IMG/VR virus record: IMGVR_UViG_3300027852_000031
Span: 102,380-166,379 of that record
DNA length: 64,000 nucleotides
Source of the DNA: a virus
Reading direction: 5' to 3' (one strand)
Shown here: positions 27,407 to 35,941 of the stretch, one piece after another
Layout: every line of letters begins with the position of its first letter
Position numbering within the stretch: position 1 is the stretch's first letter
Made by a program: the position numbers and the translations under genes
Notes under the pieces: model-generated
The model's database searches: none
What the model was told of the DNA's origin: nothing
The model's input: only the letters and a program-made list of their open reading frames with translations

Positions 27407-27913
27407 CTATCTAATCAAAAAATGTTGTCTCATCCTGTCGAGTGCCCTATGTTTCGCGTGAAACACAGTAGACGGTGCTGTCCCATTGTCTTCCGCGATA
27501 TCTCTCATAGTCTTGTGATCCCAAAATAGTTGTGTTATTACATCTCTTTCTTCGTCATTAAGACACGACAATCCTTCTTCTGCCGACATACTAGTATCAA
27601 AATCTTCATTAGTTTCAGATAGATCCATTATTGTATCTAGAGATACTAGTCCTATTCTCTTTGGTCTACGATCGTAATCTCTCATATGACGAAATACACC
27701 AAATAGCCTACTATATAGAAATGTACTAAAAGCTGCTCTGCCATCGTAGCATATCAGACATTTGAGGAGTTCGACAACACCTTGTGATTTAAGTTCTTCT
27801 ATTTGGTGTTGATTTTCACCAACCCGATAACATAACAGATAAATAAGTTTCTCATATTTTTTTAGTGCATGGTTGAAATAACCATTGGTTATTCTTCTGT
27901 TGATTTTCATCAT
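27407..27913 (-). CDS. Sigma-70 family RNA polymerase sigma factor
   Basis: 168 residues. Region 2-like segment (AAFSTFLYSRLFGVFRHMRDYDRRPKR) and a region 4 helix-turn-helix (LNDEERDVITQLFWDHKTMRDIAEDNGTAPSTVFHAKHRALDRM) are visible. It is compact, like ECF or phage late sigma factors. It probably redirects host RNA polymerase to a class of phage promoters. Confidence 0.78.
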   Translation of the reverse strand: MMKINRRITNGYFNHALKKYEKLIYLLCYRVGENQHQIEELKSQGVVELLKCLICYDGRAAFSTFLYSRLFGVFRHMRDYDRRPKRIGLVSLDTIMDLSETNEDFDTSMSAEEGLSCLNDEERDVITQLFWDHKTMRDIAEDNGTAPSTVFHAKHRALDRMRQHFLIR

Positions 27914-27925
27914 TTTATAGATCCA

Positions 27926-28567
27926 TTATTGGGAAACACGTTTCTCAAGCTCCGGGGTCCATATCCCATCGATCAGTCCCACCGTAATAGCTTCATCTGG
28001 CGACATCCATTTTGTTTCTTGCATCATTTTGAGCAACGTCTTTTGGTTGACCTTTAATTGTTTTGCTAAAGAAGCCACTTTCTTGTTGTAATCTACCTGC
28101 ACGTGATTCAGCATGCCTACATGCTTCTCTATAGATTGACCAGTCGATCCTATTATTATCGAATGAAGCATTATGGAAGAATTAGCAGTAGCGTACCTAC
28201 ACCCTTTTGTTCCAAACGCAGCTATTATAGCACTCATTGAGTTTGCTTGTCCACGCACAATGGTATAAATTGGACAAGAACTTAGTAACATTTGATCCAC
28301 AATAGCATATCCAGATGTTAAGCATCCACCAGGACTGTGTATGTACATATAAATTGGTTCATTCGTAAGACTAAATAGCTGTAGGTAGTTGCAGATATGT
28401 GTCGAGACAACTTCATCAATTTCTCCGACTACCATAAGCCGTCTGGTTCGGACAAGTAATTCTTCAACCATTTCATCAGAATTGAGAGACACATACGTCT
28501 CTTCTTCTTCCTTTTCACTATGGCAATTAGATAAACTATCAATTTTATTCCGTCGTGGCATTAACAT
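27926..28567 (-). CDS. clpP: ClpP-like serine protease
   Basis: About 213 residues. Motifs YIHSPGGCLTSGYAI, RGQANSMSAIIAAFGT (catalytic Ser in NSMSA) and SSIMLHSIIIG (catalytic His) are those of ClpP; the Asp would lie in the C-terminal helix. GGAG six bases before ATG 28567 sets the start, overlapping the recombinase gene by 23 bases; an ATG at 28606 would overlap more and lacks a site. It could remodel host proteolysis or act as a capsid maturation protease; no capsid genes are in view. Confidence 0.85.
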   Translation of the reverse strand: MLMPRRNKIDSLSNCHSEKEEEETYVSLNSDEMVEELLVRTRRLMVVGEIDEVVSTHICNYLQLFSLTNEPIYMYIHSPGGCLTSGYAIVDQMLLSSCPIYTIVRGQANSMSAIIAAFGTKGCRYATANSSIMLHSIIIGSTGQSIEKHVGMLNHVQVDYNKKVASLAKQLKVNQKTLLKMMQETKWMSPDEAITVGLIDGIWTPELEKRVSQ

Positions 28568-29435
28568 ATTTTGCTCCAAAAGGATGACATTGGCTATGAA
28601 TGTCACGCAGAGTATCTAATTGAACATCAAGGTATCTTTGTGTGGTAGACAATTGTTGATGACCAAGTATGGTTTGAATTAAGTCTATATCCATTCCATT
28701 ATTCATTAAGTCAGTTGCACAACTTTTTCTTAACGAATGAGAAGTTGTATGATTTACCCCCGCGCGGCGAGAATAATATGTAATCATATCACTAACCGCT
28801 CGACGCTTTAGTCGACTTCCATCTTGGCATACAAAAACAGCTTTTGTAGAAGACTGTCTATCGTATTCTATGTATTCCTGGACAGCCGAAAGGCAGGAAT
28901 GGGTAGTGGGAACAACTCGATCTCGACATCCTTTTCCATGTATTAGCAATTCTCGGCTTTTGATATTTATATCTTCCAGGTCTAACCCACAAAGTTCGGA
29001 AACTCGCAATCCACTATGGTACAGTATTAATACAATAGCGACATTACGACGAACGTTGCCGCCTCTAGGTGTCTGTGACATGTCATGGATAACAGATATA
29101 ATTCTATCAATTTCACTTTTACAAATAACATGTCCACTCCTGCTTTCTGCTCTAACAGAATCTAAATTTTTTAATGAATTAATGTTTATTTTTCCAACAG
29201 TTGCTAAATATCGGAAAAAACATCTTACCGACATATATTTCCTTCGTATGGTTGTAGATAACAATCGCTTTGTTTTAAGATGGCCAATAAAATCATCCAC
29301 CAAATCAATATCAAAACCTTTATCTTCTGTAAAATTTAGGAATTCGCCAACATCGTACATATACGCCCGCGATGTTTCTTCGCTAAGGTATAGTTCCGTT
29401 TGAATATATTGTTTAAATTCATCAATTAGTACCAT
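28545..29435 (-). CDS. Tyrosine recombinase (XerC/D-like)
   Basis: 296 residues. SAM-like N-terminal domain, then the catalytic set: Arg144 (HSGLRVSELCG), Lys168 (HGKG), His233/Arg236 (SHSLRK), His259 (LGHQ) and Tyr268 (TTQRYLD). All six are present. It may act as an integrase or, as in many large virulent phages, resolve genome multimers. No att site was identified. Confidence 0.85.
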   Translation of the reverse strand: MVLIDEFKQYIQTELYLSEETSRAYMYDVGEFLNFTEDKGFDIDLVDDFIGHLKTKRLLSTTIRRKYMSVRCFFRYLATVGKININSLKNLDSVRAESRSGHVICKSEIDRIISVIHDMSQTPRGGNVRRNVAIVLILYHSGLRVSELCGLDLEDINIKSRELLIHGKGCRDRVVPTTHSCLSAVQEYIEYDRQSSTKAVFVCQDGSRLKRRAVSDMITYYSRRAGVNHTTSHSLRKSCATDLMNNGMDIDLIQTILGHQQLSTTQRYLDVQLDTLRDIHSQCHPFGAKYVNATTE

Positions 29436-29494
29436 ATATATTCTCTACCATATTATACGACGCTATACCATGACTGTTTTGGGAATGTTATATT

Positions 29495-30319
29495 TTACAC
29501 ATTTGGAAAATCCGACTCAACCCCTTCTGTTCCGTCATCCAATTTTATTATTTTAAGCCCATGTGCAAAAAGTGGTGCTTGATTTTGTAAAATCTTGCAC
29601 ATTTTAATAGCCAATTTTCTTATTTCCAAATCAGCAGCTGGGTTGGCCCTTAATTCAATAAAATGACGCACAGCCCTAGCATTCATTGTCACAACTATCT
29701 TTGTCTCCGTCGCATTTGGCAAAACAGATCTTGCTGCTTGTCTAGCTTTCTTTCTGCGTTCAAGCCCACTATCAATATCAGAATACATTTCTGACAAACG
29801 ATTGGTCAAATCGTTGTATAGATGCTGAGATTTTGTGCAATGTTCCATCCATTCGTCATATGCTTCTTTGTCAATTTCTGCCAACTCTTGAATAGCTTGT
29901 GGGACAATAAAAGCTACATTTGATGAATCAACGTACCGTTGACTTAGTTGTGAATACGAAGCAATCCGATGTCTAACTAGTTCGTGAGTAAGACTGCGTG
30001 ATATATTCCACATAGCAAATGTAAAAGTTGCATGCTCGATACATGCGCCATGACCTACCTCTATAAGATGTTTGATGTGATCGTCGTGAGATCTTCCCTT
30101 TTGTGTCTCGCCATTCTTGGGCCAGGATTGATAGCACATTCTACCAGCAAATTCAGTAATCCATTCGCCATCGTCATCTCCGAGACTCACCATAGACTCT
30201 AACTTTTCTGTAAGTTCTGGCCAGGAATAATCGTGATCTTCCAAAAATCGTATTATACCTTCAATTTCAAGAACAGGCTTTCCGACTAGTGAGACTTCTG
30301 GTTCTGTAATAAAATTCAT
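29495..30319 (-). CDS. thyX: Flavin-dependent thymidylate synthase
   Basis: 274 residues with the ThyX motif RHRIASYSQLSQRY at 116-129, and the FAD/dUMP-binding pattern MNARAVRHFIELR later on. Reaction: dUMP to dTMP using methylenetetrahydrofolate and NADPH. It works downstream of the dCMP deaminase encoded at 14.0-14.6 kb. Confidence 0.9.
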   Translation of the reverse strand: MNFITEPEVSLVGKPVLEIEGIIRFLEDHDYSWPELTEKLESMVSLGDDDGEWITEFAGRMCYQSWPKNGETQKGRSHDDHIKHLIEVGHGACIEHATFTFAMWNISRSLTHELVRHRIASYSQLSQRYVDSSNVAFIVPQAIQELAEIDKEAYDEWMEHCTKSQHLYNDLTNRLSEMYSDIDSGLERRKKARQAARSVLPNATETKIVVTMNARAVRHFIELRANPAADLEIRKLAIKMCKILQNQAPLFAHGLKIIKLDDGTEGVESDFPNV

Positions 30320-30320
30320 G

Positions 30321-30581
30321 TTAAGACCCCTTTTGTTTGTGTTCCCTCATGTCCTCAAGCATTTCGCGTCTTTCTTTCTCAACTTTTTTAAGATTTATAT
30401 CGAAGAACTCTGCTAATAATTCTTCTGTTGTCATACCAATTGGTCCGTATGTATTACTGGGCCAAGTACAAATACATAGATTGAATCTTTTCGTCCCAGC
30501 TGCCCATTCTAAAAACTCACCAATTGTCTGAGACTTATCTGCCACCGCCGCCATCTTTTCACATTCTGGATATTTGTCCAT
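30321..30581 (-). CDS. Conserved phage hypothetical protein
   Basis: 86 residues starting MDKYPECEKMAAVADKSQTIGEFLEW, an opening shared by a widespread small phage protein family, and ending in a charged helix (INLKKVEKERREMLEDM). TAGG six bases before ATG 30581 favours this start. Function unknown. Confidence 0.65.
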   Translation of the reverse strand: MDKYPECEKMAAVADKSQTIGEFLEWAAGTKRFNLCICTWPSNTYGPIGMTTEELLAEFFDINLKKVEKERREMLEDMREHKQKGS

Positions 30582-30588
30582 TATTAAC

Positions 30589-30882
30589 CTACTCCATTGC
30601 ATCCAAATATTTATCGTATTGAGTAACCTTGTTCATAAAAGAAACTAGTCGTTCATATACTTCGCAGGTAAAATTGTAGCCACCAATGAATTCATGTTGG
30701 ATAAAACCAAATGCTTCTCTCATAGGAATATCACTGATCATGTGGAATGGCTGTATTTGCACAAAACATTTATTCCATTTACCAGAATCATTCTTTATGT
30801 CGACTAAGAAAAATCTACTGAGATAAGGCAATTGGCGATATCTTATTCTATATTTTCCAAATTGTATTGTGGGAGGCTTCAC
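30589..30882 (-). CDS. Hypothetical protein
   Basis: 97 residues, beta-rich N-terminus (IQFGKYRIRYRQLPYLSRFFLV), no motif recognised. It overlaps the stop of the BrxL-like ATPase gene by one base, so both are probably co-translated. Confidence 0.5.
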   Translation of the reverse strand: MKPPTIQFGKYRIRYRQLPYLSRFFLVDIKNDSGKWNKCFVQIQPFHMISDIPMREAFGFIQHEFIGGYNFTCEVYERLVSFMNKVTQYDKYLDAME

Positions 30883-32345
30883 TAAATATCTCCTTTGGTT
30901 ATTTTATATGACAATTTAACACCACCAAATTCACCTGGTGAAATTATTGCCAATTGATTCAACACCCTCTGTCTTAAATCTACTGCTATATCCAAAACAG
31001 TTTTCAACTCATTCGATTTAACATTATCAACACTTCTGTGTGGAAATACCAACTTTAACAACCCAGATCCAATTCTAACAAGCGATCTCTGATCTCTTTG
31101 TCCCATTTTACCAAAGTCCACATTTTGCAATATGATATTTGCATAATTGCGATTTCTCATTCTATGCATTACTTCAGACAGATAGTCAGCCATAAATCCC
31201 AGATTTTTAGAAAGATTAGCTTCCCTAATTGGACCAATGCGCCATCCTGGGATAAATCCGTGTATTCGATCGAGGAATGCTCGGTCTTGACTAACAATTT
31301 GTGGAAGTGGTGAAAATAAGTTACGATATCTTACGGCGACCTCTTTTTTATCTCTGTCACAATCGATGTTACCCATAAAAGTAACAGAACAGTCGGAAGC
31401 AAACTCAGCCGTACCTCTACCAAATTTTCCCGAATTCATAAAATCTTTCAGCAAATCTATTAAATCACCTTGCCCAGACCACTTATTCGCACCACGACTA
31501 CTAGCAAATTCATCGAATGCAACCACATCCCTGTAACCAACCAAACCTAGTTGTCTCCTGAGTTTATCATAAAATAAAGATGCGACAGTAGTCTGTGATC
31601 CGGAAATCACAAATCCATAAGAACTCAACGACTGATAAGCGAATGTTTTTCCTGTCATAGTTGGGCCGAGTTCTATCATATTCACATTTGACTCAACAAA
31701 TGGAACCATCCTAACCATATATAGCCATTTTTCTTCTTCTGAAAGATTTGTTGAATCAAACCCGACACTATTGATCATTAAATCGAGCCATTCTTCGTCG
31801 GAAAATCTTTCTCGACGTTGAATCCATGTGTCCAAATCAATCCCAGTAATTTGCATTGGACGGAATTCTGTCACAAGGAATGGATATAGTTTTTTGCGTA
31901 TAACGTAAGATTCATCATACACGATTTTAAACACACCCCACGCACCAGTAGTTAATAGGGTTTCTCCGTATTCTGTGATAAGATCTGAATCTATCCGAAT
32001 ATACTGATTTCCCAGACAAGATACGTCAATCCAATATATATCTTTTCCCTCGTCGTACCTACCCCGTATTCTACCAACAAGAGTATACTCACCCTTTTCC
32101 CTTATTTCACTTTTTATCCATTCTTTTTTATCAGAATCTAGAAAATGATTATCTAATAGTCTGCCAATACGTTCAAGACCATGGATTGAATTATTGGAAT
32201 CAACCATTTCTGCTATTAAATAATCAATTACAAAAGAGGGCAATTTTTTCCATTGATCGTTCCATTTAGATATATTTTTGTCTATTATTGTCCCCTTCTC
32301 GGGAAACACCAAAGAAACCTTTTGTGTCATTGTGGTTTCAACCAT
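30882..32345 (-). CDS. BrxL-like AAA+ ATPase lacking the Lon protease domain
   Basis: 487 residues. The central part matches the BREX protein BrxL: NMIELGPTMTGKTFAYQSLS (Walker A, 227-234), SGSQTTVASLFYDK, GLVGYRDVVAFDEFA (Walker B, 274-279), LKDFMNSGKFGRG and VTFMGNID. The N-terminal 200 residues have the BrxL-like preceding domain. BrxL is normally around 680 residues with a C-terminal Lon-like protease; here the protein ends about 200 residues earlier and no Ser-Lys protease segment is seen. No other BREX gene (PglX, PglZ, BrxC) is in the window. ATG 32345 has GGAG seven bases upstream. Confidence 0.75.
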   Translation of the reverse strand: MVETTMTQKVSLVFPEKGTIIDKNISKWNDQWKKLPSFVIDYLIAEMVDSNNSIHGLERIGRLLDNHFLDSDKKEWIKSEIREKGEYTLVGRIRGRYDEGKDIYWIDVSCLGNQYIRIDSDLITEYGETLLTTGAWGVFKIVYDESYVIRKKLYPFLVTEFRPMQITGIDLDTWIQRRERFSDEEWLDLMINSVGFDSTNLSEEEKWLYMVRMVPFVESNVNMIELGPTMTGKTFAYQSLSSYGFVISGSQTTVASLFYDKLRRQLGLVGYRDVVAFDEFASSRGANKWSGQGDLIDLLKDFMNSGKFGRGTAEFASDCSVTFMGNIDCDRDKKEVAVRYRNLFSPLPQIVSQDRAFLDRIHGFIPGWRIGPIREANLSKNLGFMADYLSEVMHRMRNRNYANIILQNVDFGKMGQRDQRSLVRIGSGLLKLVFPHRSVDNVKSNELKTVLDIAVDLRQRVLNQLAIISPGEFGGVKLSYKITKGDI

Positions 32346-32496
32346 TCATTTGCTCCGTTTCCGTTTTCTTGCAGGCATAGTTATTGCCTTTTCTGGCAAC
32401 CAACCATTTGTGATGTCCCCATTTATCATTCTCAACTCTTTTTATAACAACAAGCCTACCGAATTTCTTACCTGTTAAATCAATTAATTTTGACAC
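32338..32496 (-). pseudogene. Homing-endonuclease N-terminal remnant
   Basis: A GTG-started frame of 52 codons begins SKLIDLTGKKFGRLVVIKRV, the N-terminus of the endonuclease family seen at 34.6, 36.5 and 38.5 kb in this window. The expected CxCDCG zinc knuckle is replaced by unrelated residues (VARKGNNYACKK) and the frame ends at the start of the BrxL-like gene. It looks like a decayed or truncated copy. Confidence 0.55.
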
Positions 32497-32501
32497 AATA
32501 T

Positions 32502-32768
32502 CTACATTTCAAAAAGAGATAGGGCATCCGATCTAGTTACAACCGACTCTACAAACTCGTCTTCGTAAGGCTCGTGATGGGCCGTATTTGGCATTCTCGC
32601 AGCTTCTCCTGGCCTTTCTAAGCAAGATGCGTGTATCGAGACATAAGAACCACCAGTGGTCTCTGAGTGGACGTAATCGTGTTCTGACGGCCCGCAGAAT
32701 TTTACTCTACTGCCATAAAAAACATAGTCGCCAGGCGCAATAGCCAATTTGCATATTGGACATTCCAT
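32502..32768 (-). CDS. Small Cys/His protein, unknown function
   Basis: 88 residues starting MECPICKLAIAPGDYVFYGSRVKFCG, with further His and Cys (HASCLERPGE) that could complete a RING/LIM-like zinc site. No family recognised. It is preceded by a 295-base gap. Confidence 0.5.
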   Translation of the reverse strand: MECPICKLAIAPGDYVFYGSRVKFCGPSEHDYVHSETTGGSYVSIHASCLERPGEAARMPNTAHHEPYEDEFVESVVTRSDALSLFEM

Positions 32769-33063
32769 ATACTTTTAACTCACTATTATTCCACTACAGC
32801 GAATATCGATAATTCTGACACGATAAATATCTTTTAATCTTTGATATCACTACGATGCAATCATGACTAATAATATTCTTAGATATTCCAAGGTTGATCG
32901 AGACTCTAGTGCATGACAGAGAATATATATAACAACACAAAGATCTCAAGATTATCGATGATGATATACTAACAAGAGTTTACTATAAGTAGAGTCAGAA
33001 ATCAAGAAAGTGTTCCAACAAAAATATAAAAAGTTGAATAAAATCATGTTTTACCACTAGATC
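32769..33063. other. Gene-free gap of 295 bases
   Basis: Very AT-rich. No convincing gene: the longest minus-strand frame with an ATG is about 31 hydrophobic codons from 33043 without a good ribosome-binding site. A weak CAAC...GTTG repeat with T-rich interior follows the deformylase stop and could be a terminator. Several short ATCGAT-containing palindromes are present. It probably holds the promoter of the gene at 32502-32768. Confidence 0.4.
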
Positions 33064-33576
33064 TTAATCTTTTGAAGCTGTACTATGTTTTAAAAGCATA
33101 TCGATGGCGTCTTGATTTAAAGCAGCTTCTTCGTCGTTCATGTGGTGGATAATAGATATTCCATTTAAATGATCTATTTCATGTTGCCATATTCTGGTTG
33201 TTAATTGATTTCCAACGAACTGAACTGGTCTGCCGTTGATTCCTGTTCCTCGCAACACAGCAGACGTGGATCGTTCTATAGTAACATGAATCCCAGGGAA
33301 AGATAGACACCCCTCTTGCGATAAAGACGATCCAGTAACTCCTCGCAACTCTGGGTTCCAAATTGCCTGAACACAACCTTGGTCTAACCATACGAACATT
33401 CTAATATTAAATCCCACCTGTGGTGCCGATAACCCACACCCACGTTTTTTTCTCATGACTTTAAACATTTTAGACACTAACCTGATTCTCTCTTCTTGTA
33501 ATTTATTGTCTACTTTATCATTTACAGGTTGGCATATTTGCGTCAATATCGCGTCAGGATAAACTCTAAGTTTCAT
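33064..33576 (-). CDS. def: Peptide deformylase
   Basis: 170 residues with the three signature motifs: GCGLSAPQ (46-53), EGCLS (88-92, metal-binding Cys90) and HEIDHLNG (132-139, metal His and catalytic Glu). It removes the N-formyl group from nascent proteins. Phage-encoded deformylases are known mainly from marine and freshwater phages. Confidence 0.9.
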   Translation of the reverse strand: MKLRVYPDAILTQICQPVNDKVDNKLQEERIRLVSKMFKVMRKKRGCGLSAPQVGFNIRMFVWLDQGCVQAIWNPELRGVTGSSLSQEGCLSFPGIHVTIERSTSAVLRGTGINGRPVQFVGNQLTTRIWQHEIDHLNGISIIHHMNDEEAALNQDAIDMLLKHSTASKD

Positions 33577-33787
33577 TTGTATTTCTCCATGCCCTACTCT
33601 GTGTTTCTGTTGCCAACTTTTTGTGTCTTGCAGATCTATATTTTCTGGAGAGTAATGTACCAGTTATTCTTTTCGCAGCACTACCTATCAATAGTTTAGT
33701 TATGGGACCATGAGCGCGGATTGCTTCTCTCAATCCACCTACTATAATCATATTAATTTTTTGTCTGTCTGTTCGTTTCTTTTTCAC
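33566..33787 (-). CDS. Small basic protein, unknown function
   Basis: About 73 residues if started at GTG 33787, which has GAGG at 5-base spacing; a TTG at 33859 has no site. Highly basic (KKKRTDRQK, SRKYRSARHKK). Overlaps the deformylase gene by 11 bases. No motif recognised. Confidence 0.45.
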   Translation of the reverse strand: MKKKRTDRQKINMIIVGGLREAIRAHGPITKLLIGSAAKRITGTLLSRKYRSARHKKLATETQSRAWRNTNET

Positions 33788-33862
33788 TTGAACCTCAATT
33801 CTAAAGAATATACACGACAAACTGGGATGAACATACAAACGCGACGGACCACCGCGCAAAGT

Positions 33863-34213
33863 CTAACAATCATGTATTTGCTGGTCCCAACCAGAGTATT
33901 TAATTTTCACAGGATATTTAGACAACAATTTATGACAATTTTTACATGGCTTGGCCATCGATAATCCTTTTTTATTTATTCTTATGACCAATATTGTAAT
34001 ACCCCTAAATCTATCAAAGGCATTTAATTTGTGCAATTTATTTATTAGTGCTTCTTCGGCATGTTGGGTGAATTTTTTTGATTGGCCATCAATTCTACGA
34101 TTATGCGCTGTAGCTATGATTTCGCCAGACGAAGCGAACGCCACTGCTGATACTTTTGCCCTTCTGACATTAGAATATTTTGCGGCTTTTACGGCTTTTT
34201 CAGGTACGAGCAT
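33863..34213 (-). CDS. CDA-fold deaminase-like protein
   Basis: 116 residues. The zinc motif of cytidine-deaminase-fold enzymes is visible: TQHAEEALINKL (HAE) and AKPCKNCHKLL (PCxxC), preceded by VSAVAFASSGEIIATAHNRR. It is shorter than nucleoside or dCMP deaminases and distinct from the one at 14.0-14.6 kb. The substrate could be a nucleotide, tRNA or DNA base. Confidence 0.65.
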   Translation of the reverse strand: MLVPEKAVKAAKYSNVRRAKVSAVAFASSGEIIATAHNRRIDGQSKKFTQHAEEALINKLHKLNAFDRFRGITILVIRINKKGLSMAKPCKNCHKLLSKYPVKIKYSGWDQQIHDC

Positions 34214-34224
34214 ATCTAATCAAC

Positions 34225-34593
34225 TTATTGTTTATGATTTTGTTTGATAGTTGCTTTTATCGCATTAATCATTGGTAATACTTTATTATGTTTATTAAAT
34301 TTGTTATATGGAGATTCTATAGTGTCACATGATCCGCTATACTTTCCTAACGGACATTTATCACAATCATCATGGTAATGCACACATAGAGCACAAGTAT
34401 CAGCGTTTATATAAAATTCATTATAATCCTTATCTTCTAAGAAGTAACCCCCATATAGTTTAATACTGTGTTTCCTAAGATTACGCCTTAGAAGGCCAGT
34501 CCATTTTTTGAGCGAATGTCTCAAAGCATATCTTTTAGAACATTTTTTCGCAGGTGTCCTGTAAAATTCACGTTTCCAAGATGCAAGACTCAT
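34225..34593 (-). CDS. Cys-rich protein, paralog of 44014-44400
   Basis: 122 residues. The N-terminal 40 residues, including WKREFYRTPAKKCSKRY, are nearly identical to the gene at 44.0-44.4 kb. The middle differs, and a shared Cys cluster (TCALCxHY and CPLxxxSGSC) returns. GGGAG precedes ATG 34593. Unknown function; the basic N-terminus and zinc-like cluster suggest nucleic-acid binding. Confidence 0.6.
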   Translation of the reverse strand: MSLASWKREFYRTPAKKCSKRYALRHSLKKWTGLLRRNLRKHSIKLYGGYFLEDKDYNEFYINADTCALCVHYHDDCDKCPLGKYSGSCDTIESPYNKFNKHNKVLPMINAIKATIKQNHKQ

Positions 34594-34597
34594 GATA

Positions 34598-35239
34598 TTA
34601 CTCCCGTGGTCTGTGTTTGTTTTTCCATGATTTTGGTTTTGTGGTCAATGCTTTTTTTGTTGACCACCCCCTATTAAGTCTGTCCGATATTATACCAGGT
34701 TTGATCTGATAATGTTCTCCCCATGCAGATAGACATTTTGTTTCACTATTAAACGTTATTAATCTATTATTTCTTTTGTTCCTAGCTTGTTCTTTGTGCG
34801 TTGCCCATCTACAGTTTGTTTTGTTATATCCTTTATTGTTATTTTTCCTATCTAATGAGTGGTGTTTTGTGGGAGGGTGGCCCATGTCTGATAGAAAATT
34901 TTCGAATTTATGCCATTTTTTATGAACACGGATACCCCTGCCACCCCACTGAGAATATTTCTCGTATTTTTTATTGTGGCATCTATTCAACATAGCTGCC
35001 CAAGCGCGATAAACTTGTGTTCGGTTGTTAACTCTATTATTACCATGTTTTAAATTATTACCATTCTTTTTGATACATCCACAGCTTTTTGTACTACCGT
35101 TTCTTAGACTTGATCCTTCTGTGGTTTTTATTTACCCACATTCACATCGACACATCCATCGTGGGGAACCCCACTTGTTATTGGATGCTCTTTGTATAAC
35201 TGTTAGTTTGCCAAATTTTTTATTGGTTAGGTTAAACAC
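34598..35239 (-). pseudogene. HNH/AP2-type homing endonuclease, split by one TAA
   Basis: Reading from GTG 35239, the frame encodes the family N-terminus (LTNKKFGKLTVIQRA, then MCRCECG), is interrupted by TAA at 35132-35134, and continues in the same frame with GSSLRNGSTKSCGC, YRAWAAMLNRC, YSQWGGRGIRVHKKW, SLDRKNNNKGY and NCRWATHKEQ to the normal C-terminus. A single base change would restore it. The downstream part from ATG 34993 (131 codons) could still be made, but lacks the zinc-ribbon domain. Confidence 0.75.
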
Positions 35240-35426
35240 GGAATGTTTTCCCAATACTTGGATGTCTTTTGACTTCCTCTACAATCCATGCTCTTAGACG
35301 AGCTTCTATTTTTTCTAGAGATTCTTTTGAAACTCTGGTGATAGGCATTCCGGGCCGTATACTGGAAAACTTAGCCAGGATAAATTTTTTAGTTTGTATT
35401 TGGTTCAATATACTAGCCATTATCAT
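35232..35426 (-). CDS. Small hypothetical protein
   Basis: 64 residues with a charged helical C-terminus (ESLEKIEARLRAWIVEEVKRHPS) ending GKTFRV. Its stop overlaps the start of the broken endonuclease gene. Resembles short phage proteins ending in HPSxGKT, function unknown. Confidence 0.5.
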   Translation of the reverse strand: MIMASILNQIQTKKFILAKFSSIRPGMPITRVSKESLEKIEARLRAWIVEEVKRHPSIGKTFRV

Positions 35427-35441
35427 CCCCTTTGTTCCATA

Positions 35442-35642
35442 CTAATTTCTTTCTAACCTACGATTCTTTAGCACTGATCGTTGTCTATATTCTGGCTTTT
35501 GTTTTGTGGAGGATGTTGTTCCTAGAGACTCTTCTATTTCTTTCATAAACCTATCGCACTCGGGACCGACGAATCCTTCACCATCGACCGAACAGTTTCC
35601 ATCATTATCTATTTCTATTATAATGTGTTTTTGTTTTGTCAT
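35442..35642 (-). CDS. DUF2997-like protein
   Basis: 66 residues. The layout IIIEIDNDGNCSVDGEGFVGPECDRFMKEIEESLG matches DUF2997 (two short strands, G-F-x-G-x-x-C, then a helix ending in LG). Known context of DUF2997: next to DUF1257 (Ycf35) and AAA ATPases, both of which occur here at 38.0-38.5 and 40.4-42.0 kb. Confidence 0.55.
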   Translation of the reverse strand: MTKQKHIIIEIDNDGNCSVDGEGFVGPECDRFMKEIEESLGTTSSTKQKPEYRQRSVLKNRRLERN

Positions 35643-35941
35643 GTATATTTCCCCAATAATTGTTGAGCGAACAGGACTTTTCCGGCCTTAACACCTTCTC
35701 TATAGGAATCTGAATGATCTGCACAATATTTTTGTATATCTGATTTAGATTGATACGATTGCTTAGATTCTTGCTCTATTATATCTATCATTTTCGATGT
35801 TTTTTGGCAGTTAAGTTGAAGCATTGTTTTTAGTTCTGCTGCTATCGCGATAGCAGTTACTTCTGGGAGAGTGTAGTCATTGGCTGTACACCAGTCTTTG
35901 ACCCTTATTAATGCTTGTTTTGTAAATTCACTATCCATCAT
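35639..35941 (-). CDS. Hypothetical protein
   Basis: 100 residues, helical (VTAIAIAAELKTMLQLNCQKT and YREGVKAGKVLFAQQLLG). Overlaps both neighbours by 4 and 11 bases. No family recognised. Confidence 0.5.
   Translation of the reverse strand: MMDSEFTKQALIRVKDWCTANDYTLPEVTAIAIAAELKTMLQLNCQKTSKMIDIIEQESKQSYQSKSDIQKYCADHSDSYREGVKAGKVLFAQQLLGKYT

Noticed and set aside
28870-29403. 177-codon plus-strand frame opposite the recombinase gene
   Set aside because: The minus strand encodes all catalytic residues of a tyrosine recombinase; the plus frame is a shadow.
30882-32345. A full BREX defence locus
   Set aside because: Only the BrxL-like ATPase is present; no PglX, PglZ, BrxA, BrxB or BrxC candidates occur around it.
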